Below the pieces are notes generated by a model. That model was not told the origin of the DNA. It made no database searches and saw only the letters and a program-made list of their open reading frames with translations. A DNA stretch of 64,000 nt from assembly GCA_963736575.1 (NCBI GenBank), contig CAVTPD010000003.1, forward strand, positions 868,001 to 932,000, given 5' to 3'. This DNA comes from CAVTPD01 sp963736575. GTDB lineage: Bacteria; Bacteroidota; Bacteroidia; Cytophagales; JAAEPT01. This document shows positions 24,537 to 34,175 of the stretch, one piece after another (within the stretch, counting starts at the first letter, position 1; every line of letters begins with the position of its first letter). The position numbers and the translations under genes were made by a program.

Positions 24537-26348
24537 TTATAGACGATCTCCTCTAAGTTCTCTAAACTTTTTACGTGATTCTGAAGTATAAATACTTCCA
24601 GGGTATTCTAAGAGTACTTTTTTATAATACTCCATGGCTTTTGTTTTATCGTTTAGATAATATTCATATGTATAAGCCAATTGGTAGGTAGCTTTATCAC
24701 CAATAATATCTTCCGAATAATCTTTCAGCAATAGATTTAATTTGTCTACCGCTCCCGAATAATCCTTTCGTTTTAAAAGAATTTCTGCTTGCTTGTACAA
24801 AGCTTCATCGGTTAAAGTATGGCCATTGTATTGTTCTACAATTTTTTGATAAAGCGCATAAGCCTGTGGATACAATTGTTGATATTCATACATTTCGGCC
24901 TTTGAATACAAAGAGAGCACATAATCGGATGTGTCTAAAGCCAAATTATCCTGAATTAAAACCGCTAAATCAATAGCATCGTTGGCAATATCTCTGCTGG
25001 TGGAAAGTTTTAAAATATCAAGTTGTTCTTTAGCCAATTCAAAATCACCCCGGTAATAGGCCAGTTTAGTGTTTTTAAATTTCGCTTCGTTAGAAACTTC
25101 GCTCCCATCAACCATTTTTTCGGCTTGGTAATACAATAGGGTTGACTCCCACGGCTCTTCTAGTAAAATGTATATATCTCCCTTCAGAATTTTTATTCTT
25201 GCTCTATCGGCTTCTGTAAGGCCTCTAATTTGTAAAGCTTGGTTTAATAAATCCATCGATTTTCCGTATTCTGAAAAATAGCGCGCCCAAACCATGGCTT
25301 CGCCACTGTAAATTTCTAATTGATCTCGTGGATAACGTGCTTTAGGTTTTAATTCTTCATAATCTTTTAATAAAGAAGTAGCCAAAATGCTATCGGCCGG
25401 ATATGTTGCCAACAGTTTTAATTCTTTAATGTTAATAAGCTTTTGCTTTATATTGAAATAAAAGCGGGATTGAGGATAGCTTGTTAATACGTAGTTGAAG
25501 ATTTCCACACTTTCGTCATAGCTTTTGTTCTCAAAGGCTAAATTACCCAATTCTACCAAACGGGATCCTTGTAGAAACAAGTTTTTCTTGTCTAAAGAAC
25601 GCTCTTCTACAAATGCATTATAAAAATCTTTTTGCTGAATGTAGTACCAGATCAATAATTCATTGAGTTGAAACAATTGTGGATAAGCCGCAATTTTAGG
25701 GTAAATCTGATCTAGAAATTTATCAAAGTCCTTTTCTGTCTTCAGTTGGTTAGATAAAAGTGTTTCTGCATAGTCTAAATTGTCTTTATTGTTGATAACC
25801 GATTGTATAGATTCTTTAATCATTAAAACTGTTTCGCCTAAATAAGCATAGACGTTACTTAATTCTACGGCGTATAAATCATAATCATTTTGTACATCCC
25901 TAGCTTCTAAATAAGCCATAGATATTTCGTTAAATAATTTCCGTTTAGAAAAAACCGATACTAATTCGCTTAATTTTCTTTCTGAAAAAGCAGCGGAAGA
26001 AATAAGCTTGTTAATATCTTGTTCATAAGCCGATTGATTGCCGGAATTTTTTTCTAAAAGTGCTAAATCAACCTTAAACAGATATTCGTCGGGGTTTTGT
26101 TTACTTATTTTTTTTAGGCTTTTACTGAATTCATTCTCTTGATGTGCCTTAATAGCACTTTCACGGTAATGTTCATAATAGTCGCGAAGCGACGCAGCGG
26201 AATTTTTTATAGTATTATAATATTCATATGCTTTTAAGTAGTCTGATTTTTTATAATACTGTTCTGCTAATTCTAGATCACTCTGCGCATTCACTACTAT
26301 AGAAAGAAGAAATAGGATCGTAATTGTTATAGATTGTTTTACGTTCAT
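24537..26348 (-). CDS. Secreted tetratricopeptide-repeat protein
   Basis: The 603-residue protein has a signal peptide (cleavage after about residue 21, VVNAQ). Helical repeats run throughout, with clear TPR units near the N-terminus (LAEQYYKKSDYLKAYEYYNT) and a stronger set at the C-terminus (LSLYSKAEMYEYQQLYPQAY, EALYKQAEILLKRKDYSGAV, DKATYQLAYTYEYYLNDKTK). The C-terminal block resembles YbgF/BamD-type repeats. It probably works as a periplasmic or outer-membrane scaffold. It lies just left of the candidate replication origin and is followed by a small cupin gene. Confidence 0.85.
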   Translation of the reverse strand: MNVKQSITITILFLLSIVVNAQSDLELAEQYYKKSDYLKAYEYYNTIKNSAASLRDYYEHYRESAIKAHQENEFSKSLKKISKQNPDEYLFKVDLALLEKNSGNQSAYEQDINKLISSAAFSERKLSELVSVFSKRKLFNEISMAYLEARDVQNDYDLYAVELSNVYAYLGETVLMIKESIQSVINNKDNLDYAETLLSNQLKTEKDFDKFLDQIYPKIAAYPQLFQLNELLIWYYIQQKDFYNAFVEERSLDKKNLFLQGSRLVELGNLAFENKSYDESVEIFNYVLTSYPQSRFYFNIKQKLINIKELKLLATYPADSILATSLLKDYEELKPKARYPRDQLEIYSGEAMVWARYFSEYGKSMDLLNQALQIRGLTEADRARIKILKGDIYILLEEPWESTLLYYQAEKMVDGSEVSNEAKFKNTKLAYYRGDFELAKEQLDILKLSTSRDIANDAIDLAVLIQDNLALDTSDYVLSLYSKAEMYEYQQLYPQAYALYQKIVEQYNGHTLTDEALYKQAEILLKRKDYSGAVDKLNLLLKDYSEDIIGDKATYQLAYTYEYYLNDKTKAMEYYKKVLLEYPGSIYTSESRKKFRELRGDRL

Positions 26349-26783
26349 GAAGTAATATTAAATAATAGTTTATTAATTAAATCTTTACTTATTGTTATTA
26401 CTATAGCTGTGTACAAGTGGATAAGTAATTTATCTACACGGGTTGACGTTAATTTGTTCTTAAGTTTATGTGTCTTTTATTTTCTTAACATTTTTTAAAC
26501 TTCATAACTCATTAAAAATAAGGTTTTTATATAGTTATCCATATCTATGTGTATTACCTTATTTTCTTACCCCCTATGTTATCCATATTCTTACTTGTTT
26601 ATATGTTCCGCATAAGATTGGGATAACATGCACTTTGTTCACTATCGCTAAACTGTGTTTTATCCTTGGGGGATAAGGTGTGAGTTATGCTTAGGTTATA
26701 CATACATAAACCACAGGTTTTAATGTGTATATGTTAATAGTATTAACCCTTTTAGTTAATAAATATTTCACATTAGTACTTGT
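26349..26783. other. Candidate chromosomal replication origin (oriC)
   Basis: This gene-free 435-bp stretch is very AT-rich and holds six TTATCC/GGATAA cores. As DnaA-box-like 9-mers they are TTATCCACT (26416-26424, minus), TTATCCATA (26535-26543 and 26579-26587), TTATCCCAA (26618-26626, minus), TTATCCTTG (26660-26668) and TTATCCCCC (26668-26676, minus). TTATCTACA at 26430-26438 is a near match. Less than one such 6-mer is expected by chance. An A/T stretch at about 26465-26530 could be the unwinding element. mnmG (gidA), a frequent oriC neighbour, lies 1.6 kb away, and two parS sites lie 3.7 kb away. The function is inferred, not shown. Confidence 0.6.
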
Positions 26784-28418
26784 TTAGAATGTTTTAGGGA
26801 TTTCTATATTGAAATCGTTGATTTCCCAGTTACTTTTTAACTTAACCGTTTTGTTGGGGAAATAAATAGGTTCTGGTATCAATCGTTTATCTAGATTACC
26901 GTATTGGTAGCTACGATCTCCATTACTGTCTATTAACACCCTAAAACTATAAGTATCTGCATCTAAATACATTAAATGATATTTTTCTGGATTATAAAGT
27001 TTTTCAACTATACTATTGTTTGAGTTAATTAACTCTACAATTATACTTTTATATGGATTGGTGATTTTACCACCTAAGGTTCCATACTCTTCATAATCTG
27101 CTTTATTAAGGTTCTTTTTTACTTGGTTAGATGTATCACCATCAAAACTTATAAAAGTGCCTTTTTTAAATACCAATTGGTATTGTAGATACTTATTGTT
27201 GTATCTAATAATAGCTAATTGATTTTTAGAAGGGTCTTTGTTAATTAATACAATGTTGGTGTCCTTTAAGATGGGTATTGTATCTTTTTGACTTAAAATA
27301 TAAATACTGTCTGGTATAAACTGCTTATAGGGTTTTGTTAGTAGAATTTCTATATATAAGCTATCCTGTAAATACCCTTTTTTTGGACTATTAACCCTTA
27401 AGTTCAGTTTAGAATTATTGGCTTTTGCTTTTCTCTTTTTATCATTAAGCTCTGGAAACTTAATTTTAAATGTACTGTCTATAGATGTAAGTGAATCTTC
27501 AGCTATTACTTGTAAGCTTAGTGTATCTAAATAAGTGCTGTCTTTAAATATTTGAAGCTTTTTGGTAGTTACTTCATATTTATAATTAATTGGTAGTGAA
27601 CTTTTTAAGTTTATATTATTAATCTTATTGTTGAACTCTATTTCATAATAATTTTCAGAATATGAAGTATTTATAGCCTTTAAGGTAACGTATTTAACTT
27701 CTTGAAATAATCTTAAGTCTAACTCATTAACATTAGTATCTAAGTTGATATCTACTGGTATAAAAGCTATTTTATCTTCTCCCTTGTCATAGAAGTAATT
27801 GGGTTTATTATCTTCAAGTGCATAAATGGTATAATTTCCCTTTTTAATATTGTAAATTTTATATGTACCATCTTCTTTGGTTTTAACCATATAATAAGGT
27901 TTACCATCAAGAATTGTGGTTGTATCTGTAGGTCGGTATAATCCTACAATTATACCTCCCATCTTTTTATCCGAAAGATTATCGTAAACTGTCCCCGAAA
28001 TAGTTAAGGTATCTAACTGTTCACCTGTACTAAAAGATACTATAATATCTTCTGCAATATTTCCTTCTGTTACATCTACAATTGAATTACCAAAGTTTAC
28101 GGTATATGTAGTATTTTCTTCTAAGGGTTCTTCAAAACTTAATTTTACAACATTACTGTAACTGTCTACACTATAGCTTCCATTAATGGGAGGTGTTATA
28201 ATAATTTCACCTATGGTATTTGCAGTTTTTACTTTCTCTGAGAATTTAAGTTCTATGTAATCTTTTTTATAATTCGTAACGCCTGTAGTATCGGGTGTAG
28301 ATGATCCATAAAGAATCACAGGTACATCTTCATCTATTGGCCCACCAGTTGGTGGTTTAACATTAGCGCATTGTATAAATAGAAAACAAAAAAATGCTAC
28401 ATAAATAAAATACTTCAT
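26784..28418 (-). CDS. Ig-like (SbsA/Big_5) domain lipoprotein
   Basis: The 544-residue protein starts with a lipoprotein signal (CFLFIQC, Cys at residue 17) and then CANVKPPTGGPIDEDVPVIL, a start typical of this Bacteroidetes family. An SbsA-type Ig-like domain follows at about 50-130 (YIELKFSEKV, LEENTTYTVNFGNSIVD). A transthyretin-like carboxypeptidase regulatory segment comes next (TISGTVYDNLSDKKMGGIIV, YKIYNIKKGNYTIYALED). The rest is beta-rich. It probably acts on the outside of the outer membrane; the function is unknown. It starts 5 bp after mnmG and is likely to be co-transcribed with it. Confidence 0.85.
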   Translation of the reverse strand: MKYFIYVAFFCFLFIQCANVKPPTGGPIDEDVPVILYGSSTPDTTGVTNYKKDYIELKFSEKVKTANTIGEIIITPPINGSYSVDSYSNVVKLSFEEPLEENTTYTVNFGNSIVDVTEGNIAEDIIVSFSTGEQLDTLTISGTVYDNLSDKKMGGIIVGLYRPTDTTTILDGKPYYMVKTKEDGTYKIYNIKKGNYTIYALEDNKPNYFYDKGEDKIAFIPVDINLDTNVNELDLRLFQEVKYVTLKAINTSYSENYYEIEFNNKINNINLKSSLPINYKYEVTTKKLQIFKDSTYLDTLSLQVIAEDSLTSIDSTFKIKFPELNDKKRKAKANNSKLNLRVNSPKKGYLQDSLYIEILLTKPYKQFIPDSIYILSQKDTIPILKDTNIVLINKDPSKNQLAIIRYNNKYLQYQLVFKKGTFISFDGDTSNQVKKNLNKADYEEYGTLGGKITNPYKSIIVELINSNNSIVEKLYNPEKYHLMYLDADTYSFRVLIDSNGDRSYQYGNLDKRLIPEPIYFPNKTVKLKSNWEINDFNIEIPKTF

Positions 28419-28423
28419 CTGTA

Positions 28424-30286
28424 CTATCTTCCCAAGTGAACCATTAAAATTGAAATATCAGAGGGAGAAACTCCACTGATTCTGCTTGCTTGTCCTAATG
28501 TTTTAGGACTAACATCTATTAGTTTTTGACGTGCTTCATTAGATAAACCTTTAATATTTAGATATTCTACTTGTGAAGGAATTTTCAATGATTCTAGTTG
28601 ACTCATCTTTTCAGCCAATTGACTTTCTTTTGCTATATAGTCTGAATATTTCAATTCAATCATAGCACCATCAACAACTTCTTCACTGTATTTATCTATG
28701 TATTTTACAGCCCCTTCGTAATGTTTAGAAAGTTCTTTAAGTTCTAATTGTGGTCTCTTTAAAAGATTTAATAAACTTTGTCCTTCCTTAATATCAGCTG
28801 TACCTAATGCTTCTAAACTAGAATTTATTTCTGAAGGCTTTACCTTATGTTGTTTTAGGTTATTAGTTAAATCTCTAATGCTAGCTTCTTTCTCTCTGGT
28901 TTTAGTAAGTCGTTCTTCTGAAGCTAAACCAATTTTATACCCTATAGGTGTTAAGCGAACATCTGCATTATCTTGTCTTAATAATATTCTGTGTTCGGCT
29001 CTAGAAGTAAACATACGGTACGGTTCTTTAGTACCCTTGTTTACTAAGTCATCTATAAGAACACCAATATAAGCTTCAGATCTGCTTAAGATTAATTCAT
29101 GTTGATCTCTTACTTTTAGATGTGCATTTATCCCAGCCATCAATCCTTGAGATGCCGCTTCCTCATAACCAGTTGTTCCATTGATTTGCCCAGCAAAGAA
29201 TAAGTTTTTAACCTTCTTCGTTTCTAGAGTTAGGTTCAATTGTGTTGGTGGGAAGAAATCATATTCTATAGCATATCCAGGTCTAAACATTTTAGCGTTC
29301 TCAAAACCTGGTATCATTCGTAAAGCTTTGTACTGAATATCTTCTGGTAGAGATGTTGAAAATCCATTCACATAAACTTCTACTGTATTCCAACCTTCAG
29401 GCTCTACAAAAATTTGATGTCTATCTCTTTCAGCAAAACGATTAATCTTATCTTCTATACTTGGACAATATCTAGGACCTAAACCTTTTATTCTACCCGC
29501 AAACATGGGTGAACGTTCAAAACCTTCTCTTAATATATTGTGTACTTCTTCACTTGTATAAGTGATGTGACAAGACAATTGTTTCTTTAAAGGTTCGGTA
29601 TCTGTAAAAGAAAATTTACTTGGGTTTACATCTCCTTCTTGTTCTTCCATTACGGAATAGTTGATTGATCTACCATCTACTCTTGGTGGAGTACCGGTTT
29701 TCATTCTACCCGATTCGAAACCTAATTCTATTAATTGTTCGGTTATTCCTGTTGCTCCTCTTTCGCCAGCTCTACCCCCACCAAAGTTCTTTTCACCAAT
29801 ATGTATTAAACCATTTAGGAAAGTACCATTTGTAAGCACAACAGATTTACCTTCTATCTCTATACCTAAGGCAGTTCTTACACCAGTAACCGTATTGTTC
29901 TTTACTACTAAACCACTAACCATCTCTTGCCAGAAATCTACGTTAGGTGTTTGTTCTAATTTAATCCTCCATTCTTCAGCAAATCTAAACCTATCGTTTT
30001 GTGATCTTGGTGACCACATAGCAGGGCCTTTAGATTTGTTTAGCATTCTAAATTGAAGCATTGATCTGTCTGATACTATTCCGGAGTATCCACCTAGGGC
30101 ATCTATTTCCCTCACAATTTGTCCTTTTGCTACACCACCCATTGCTGGGTTGCATGACATATGGGCAATGCTATTCATATTCATGGTTACCAATAATACT
30201 TTGGAACCCATGTTTGCTGCAGCGGCAGCCGCCTCACAACCGGCATGACCGGCACCAACTACTATTACGTCGTACTTAGGAAACAT
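28424..30286 (-). CDS. mnmG: tRNA uridine-5-carboxymethylaminomethyl modification enzyme MnmG (GidA)
   Basis: The 620-residue enzyme works with MnmE to modify U34 of tRNAs. The FAD-binding motif VIVVGAGHAGCEAA is near residue 7. Other signatures are VVLTNGTFLNGLIHIG, GGGRAGE, and GYEEAASQGLMAGIN, together with the C-terminal MnmE-interacting region. The start is set at the ATG of MFPKYDVIV. The frame stays open to a GTG at 30313, which would add FHVEH encoded by the parS palindrome; this is probably untranslated. mnmG often lies next to oriC, in line with the candidate origin 1.6 kb downstream. Confidence 0.95.
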   Translation of the reverse strand: MFPKYDVIVVGAGHAGCEAAAAAANMGSKVLLVTMNMNSIAHMSCNPAMGGVAKGQIVREIDALGGYSGIVSDRSMLQFRMLNKSKGPAMWSPRSQNDRFRFAEEWRIKLEQTPNVDFWQEMVSGLVVKNNTVTGVRTALGIEIEGKSVVLTNGTFLNGLIHIGEKNFGGGRAGERGATGITEQLIELGFESGRMKTGTPPRVDGRSINYSVMEEQEGDVNPSKFSFTDTEPLKKQLSCHITYTSEEVHNILREGFERSPMFAGRIKGLGPRYCPSIEDKINRFAERDRHQIFVEPEGWNTVEVYVNGFSTSLPEDIQYKALRMIPGFENAKMFRPGYAIEYDFFPPTQLNLTLETKKVKNLFFAGQINGTTGYEEAASQGLMAGINAHLKVRDQHELILSRSEAYIGVLIDDLVNKGTKEPYRMFTSRAEHRILLRQDNADVRLTPIGYKIGLASEERLTKTREKEASIRDLTNNLKQHKVKPSEINSSLEALGTADIKEGQSLLNLLKRPQLELKELSKHYEGAVKYIDKYSEEVVDGAMIELKYSDYIAKESQLAEKMSQLESLKIPSQVEYLNIKGLSNEARQKLIDVSPKTLGQASRISGVSPSDISILMVHLGR

Positions 30287-30295
30287 ATTTTTGAT

Positions 30296-30313
30296 GTGTT
30301 CCACGTGGAACAC
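30296..30313. promoter_or_regulatory. parS site 1
   Basis: The perfect 18-bp palindrome GTGTTCCACGTGGAACAC contains TGTTCCACGTGGAACA, a match to the bacterial chromosomal parS consensus TGTTNCACGTGNAACA bound by ParB. It lies 10 bp upstream of the mnmG start. A second identical copy lies 47 bp away. Confidence 0.85.
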
Positions 30314-30342
30314 TTTATAAATTTTATTGGGATTGTATGTTG

Positions 30343-30360
30343 GTGTTCCACGTGGAACAC
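30343..30360. promoter_or_regulatory. parS site 2
   Basis: A second exact copy of GTGTTCCACGTGGAACAC abuts the ybeY stop codon (30361-30363). Together with site 1 it occupies the 74-bp ybeY-mnmG spacer. No parA or parB gene is in the window. Confidence 0.85.
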
Positions 30361-30801
30361 CTATTTGTATTCACTATTATACAAAGATATGTACTCGTCT
30401 TCTTTTTTCCGCATCTCTTGTTGCTCCTCTTTAGACTTATCTTTGTAACCCATTAAATGAAGAATGCCATGTACTATTACACGGATCATTTCATTGTCAT
30501 AGATTTCATCTGCACTAAGAGCGTTATCTTTCACACGTTCTGTGCTAATGAATATGTCGCCTTCAATTACATTATCTTCTTCACTTTGGTCAAAGGTGAT
30601 AATGTCGGTATAGAAGTTGTGCTTCAGATACGTCTTATTGATGTCGAGTAAATATTCATCTGAACAGAAAATGTAATTCAGGTTTTCAATTTCATAATCA
30701 TGGTTTGAACAAACCTGATCTAACCAATCTCTTACTTTATCCTCTTCAAGGGTAAAGTTCTTTTTTACGTCTTCAAAAAAGAAGTGGATGTATTCTTCCA
30801 T
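30361..30801 (-). CDS. ybeY: Endoribonuclease YbeY (rRNA maturation)
   Basis: The 146-residue UPF0054-family RNase acts in 16S rRNA 3'-end maturation and ribosome quality control. The zinc-site motif is RVIVHGILHLMGYKDKSKEE. The first two His are present, but the third ligand position (His in E. coli HGxLHLxGYDH) is KDK here, a variant I believe is common in Bacteroidetes. TFDQSEEDNVIEGDIFIS is the other conserved block. It starts 5 bp after the DUF4175 gene and is followed by the two parS sites and mnmG. Confidence 0.92.
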   Translation of the reverse strand: MEEYIHFFFEDVKKNFTLEEDKVRDWLDQVCSNHDYEIENLNYIFCSDEYLLDINKTYLKHNFYTDIITFDQSEEDNVIEGDIFISTERVKDNALSADEIYDNEMIRVIVHGILHLMGYKDKSKEEQQEMRKKEDEYISLYNSEYK

Positions 30802-30806
30802 ATGCC

Positions 30807-33800
30807 TTAATTGATGGTTGAGAAATAATTGTTAACTCGTTTTTTATAATAAGGGTTTAATTCCATTGGAATGGTGCGTAGTAATTCTATCTCTTTTTCT
30901 TTCTGTTTTAAATATTCTTCTACCTGCGGAGGTGTAGTTCTAATCTTTTGCTTAGCCGTTACAGCTTCTCTTTTCTTATCTTGGTTTTGTTCTTTAGAAG
31001 CTTTTTCAGCCTCAAGAAGTTTAGTCAATAACTCAGCTTGCCTTTGTTTGTTTATTCGTTCTAGGTCTTTATTTACTAAGTTTTTTTCGTTCTCCTCCAT
31101 CATCTTCTCTAGCTTCTTTATTTCTTCCGAAAGCTTAGTACCCGGTTTGTCTCCATCCCCGGCTTGTTCCATTTCTTTTAAAGCTCTACGAATGCGCTCT
31201 TGTTGAGCTGCCATTTTCCCAAGTTGTTCCGAAAGCTGTTTGCCTTTAGCACCACCCTCTTTTAATTGTTGCATTTGTTGGTTTAACTGTTCTTGCATTT
31301 GGCCTAAGGAAGGTTTGTTTCCACCCTTCTTAGGTTTATTACACATTTGATCACCTTGCATTTGCTGTGCCATTTCTTGCTGCATTTGATCTAGAACTTG
31401 AGATAATAATAACGCCAAGTTATTAATGGCCGTCATAGCATATTGTTGTTTTACCGATGCCTTTGGTGCTTCTCTTTGTTTAATGTAACCAGAAGCATCT
31501 GCCATGTTCTGTTTCATGTTAGAGAGTTCTTCTAATACAATGTTTTTAATCTGAACTACTCTTTTAGAAAGTGCTAATAAACTATCTTCTATAATTTTAG
31601 AATCGTCTTCTAGTTTTAACTGTCTTTGCGAAAGCTCTACATAAGATGGATCTCTACGGGCAATAGTTCTAAAGCTCTTCATTACTTCTTCTTGTTCAAA
31701 AGAAAGAGTAACTAGGTTGTTTAATAACTGTCGTAAAGCATTCATGTCTTCAGTAAGCATTTCCATTTGCATGGCTTGTTGTTGTTGCTGAAGTTTTTGA
31801 GCCATAGATTTCATTTGTTCAGAAGCTTTCTTCTGTGAATCTGAAGCTTTTTTATTTTGCTTCTTATCTAATTGCTCACTGCTTTCTTGTTGTTCTTGTT
31901 CTATGTTTTCTTGTTGCTCTTTCTGTTCATCAAAAGAATTGGGGCTTTCTAGGTCCTTATTCATCTCTTCGGCTTTAGCCAATTTATCTTTTACGTCCTG
32001 AAATTCTTTATTAAGCTCTTCTTGCTCTTTTTGTAATTCTTCCGCATTCTTTTCTTTGTTTTCAGTCTGTTCAGCCAGTTTTTCTTGTTTTTCTGAAAGC
32101 TCATTTAAATCGTTAATGGCTTCTTGTAGTTTTTGTTCAAACTTTAATTGTTTAAATAACTCTAATTGGCGGTCTAGTTCGTTTTCTAATTGTTCATTAG
32201 AATACTCCATATCTTTTAATTGCTCGTTGATGTCTTCCATCTTATTTTCTTCAAGCAATTTCTCTAATTCTTCGTACATGGATTTTAGTTCTTCATCCAT
32301 TACTTCGTTCATCAACTCCTCTAATTCTTTCGATTTCTCCATAATCTTTTCACTAGATTCAGAGAATTCTTCCTTTTTAAAACTGTTTTCTTTCAGCTTT
32401 TCATTCAGTTTGTCTATTTCTTTTTCTAATTCTTTTTGGCTTTTAATCAGGTTTTCTAGCTCCTTTTTATCTTCCCAGGTTAGTTCAGTTTTAGACTTTA
32501 ACTTGTCTTTGGTTTTCTTTAGCAGCTCTTTCTGTTCTTCGGCTTTGGTTAATGCATTGTCTAGCTGTTTGCTTATTTCTTCATCGTTATTATCCAACTG
32601 TTTGCTAATGTCCGATTCACTTGGTAACTGTACTTGAATAGTTTTAGTCTTGCTACTCTTCCGCCCGTTTACACCATCATTATCCCAAACTTGTGCAAAA
32701 AGCAATAAGCTTTCACCTAAGTGGTTTTTAACTGAATCTAGAAAAAGTTGTTTGTAGTAATTTTGATTGATCTGATTTTTGTTAAAAGAAAGATCTACCG
32801 ATTGGTAATTTTTATCACTTTCGTATTTGTAGTATAGTTTAAGATTAGAGAAACCGTAATCGTCTCTAATAATTCCGTCTATCAATACAAAATTGAAGAA
32901 AGAAGTATCTAAGCTGTAATTCAAATTAATATTCGGAAAAGCGTCTTTTATTACGTTAACCGTGTACTCACTTTCTGTAAATTGGCTTTCATGCTCATTT
33001 TTCAGCCTAATTTTGAATTTAGAAGTCTCTAAAAATGTAGTATCAAAAACTAAGTTAAGTTCCTTATTATCAGAGTTATATGTTTTAATATTCTCGTTTT
33101 GTACCAGCTGAGATTCGCGTGAATTATTTATCCTGAACTTCCATTCGATTTTAGAGCCTTCTGGAACCGTTACAGAAGACAAATTTTCTATCTTTTCATT
33201 TGACTTATTCAAATATTTTGGATAGCGTATAGAAGCTTGGTAAGTAAGTATCTCTGGACGGAAAATATTTTTTAGAGTATAAGGCCCGAAAGAAAATCCG
33301 GCAGCTTCTAAATTAAAGTCGATGTCCTTATTCACTTTCTGAAAGGTATATTGAAATTCGGATTCCGAAATTTTAGTAAGTGCAATTTTTCGTTCGTTAA
33401 AATTTAGATATACCAAGTCTGGTAATTTTTCACCATCAAGTTTTAAGTTTAGAATAAAATCTTCGTTGTAGTAAGCGTTAAGATTTTCATTTTTTATAGT
33501 AATTGAAAATGGTGCAGCTGGAACATAGGTTTTGTTGTAGCCTATTATTCGTTGTGTACTTTCTGTAATTATTGAAGGAGCAATTAACGAGATCAATAGC
33601 ATTAAAGCTAAAGGCCCAATAAAATAGCGAATAAAAAACTGCTTGTTTTCTTCTAATGAAATTGCTTTAGAAAAGTCGAAACCAGAAAGTTGTTCATAAC
33701 GGTGTTGACTACCCAATTCTGCAAATTCTGTCTTTAATTGTGTCAGCTGAAGAAAATTTATCAGTTTGTCACCAATGCCATCTAATTGTTGTCCTATTTC

Positions 33801-34085
33801 ACGTGAAGCGGTTTCATCACTAATAAATTTGTCTGGAAACACGTATTGATAAAGTGGTATAATAAGCCATTTTATAGCACCAGCCAAAATGCTAAAACAA
33901 GCTGCAAAAAACAGTAATGCTCTTGTAATAGAATCGAACCGAAGCAGGTATTCTAAAAAGGCCAATAACAGGAAAAGTACAATCACACCCGAAAAGAAAA
34001 ATAGCATACCCTTTAGAAGCCTATTCAGCATAAACTTCTTTTTGTAAGCGGTAATGTTCCGGTATAAGTTTTTATAGTTATCCAT
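30807..34085 (-). CDS. DUF4175 giant membrane coiled-coil protein
   Basis: This is a 1092-residue protein. Two N-terminal membrane segments (about 22-47 and 55-77) and a third near 150-172 precede a beta-rich extracytoplasmic region (about 175-480; TYVPAAPFSITIKNENLNAY). A very long Glu/Lys/Gln-rich coiled coil follows at about 490-770. Then come a Gln/Met-rich helical part (QVLDQMQQEMAQQMQGDQMC) and a C-terminal ELNPYYKKRVNNYFSTIN. This matches the Bacteroidetes DUF4175 family, which is regularly found upstream of ybeY and mnmG. The function is unknown; an envelope scaffold is plausible. It is transcribed with ybeY. Confidence 0.9.
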   Translation of the reverse strand: MDNYKNLYRNITAYKKKFMLNRLLKGMLFFFSGVIVLFLLLAFLEYLLRFDSITRALLFFAACFSILAGAIKWLIIPLYQYVFPDKFISDETASREIGQQLDGIGDKLINFLQLTQLKTEFAELGSQHRYEQLSGFDFSKAISLEENKQFFIRYFIGPLALMLLISLIAPSIITESTQRIIGYNKTYVPAAPFSITIKNENLNAYYNEDFILNLKLDGEKLPDLVYLNFNERKIALTKISESEFQYTFQKVNKDIDFNLEAAGFSFGPYTLKNIFRPEILTYQASIRYPKYLNKSNEKIENLSSVTVPEGSKIEWKFRINNSRESQLVQNENIKTYNSDNKELNLVFDTTFLETSKFKIRLKNEHESQFTESEYTVNVIKDAFPNINLNYSLDTSFFNFVLIDGIIRDDYGFSNLKLYYKYESDKNYQSVDLSFNKNQINQNYYKQLFLDSVKNHLGESLLLFAQVWDNDGVNGRKSSKTKTIQVQLPSESDISKQLDNNDEEISKQLDNALTKAEEQKELLKKTKDKLKSKTELTWEDKKELENLIKSQKELEKEIDKLNEKLKENSFKKEEFSESSEKIMEKSKELEELMNEVMDEELKSMYEELEKLLEENKMEDINEQLKDMEYSNEQLENELDRQLELFKQLKFEQKLQEAINDLNELSEKQEKLAEQTENKEKNAEELQKEQEELNKEFQDVKDKLAKAEEMNKDLESPNSFDEQKEQQENIEQEQQESSEQLDKKQNKKASDSQKKASEQMKSMAQKLQQQQQAMQMEMLTEDMNALRQLLNNLVTLSFEQEEVMKSFRTIARRDPSYVELSQRQLKLEDDSKIIEDSLLALSKRVVQIKNIVLEELSNMKQNMADASGYIKQREAPKASVKQQYAMTAINNLALLLSQVLDQMQQEMAQQMQGDQMCNKPKKGGNKPSLGQMQEQLNQQMQQLKEGGAKGKQLSEQLGKMAAQQERIRRALKEMEQAGDGDKPGTKLSEEIKKLEKMMEENEKNLVNKDLERINKQRQAELLTKLLEAEKASKEQNQDKKREAVTAKQKIRTTPPQVEEYLKQKEKEIELLRTIPMELNPYYKKRVNNYFSTIN

Positions 34086-34175
34086 TAAATAGAGTCTATT
34101 TTAACATTTACAATGAAATGCCTCTTTCTTTTGTCATTCTAGTTATTTGATGATCTTTTATAGAATTAGCATCAA

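Noticed and set aside
26470..26676. 68-codon frame in the candidate origin
   Set aside because: It covers several DnaA-box-like sites in an AT-rich spacer and has no protein signature.
32056..32637. Long Ser-rich plus-strand frame opposite the DUF4175 gene
   Set aside because: It is the antisense shadow of the Glu/Lys/Gln-rich coiled coil (TTC and TCT codons read as Phe and Ser).
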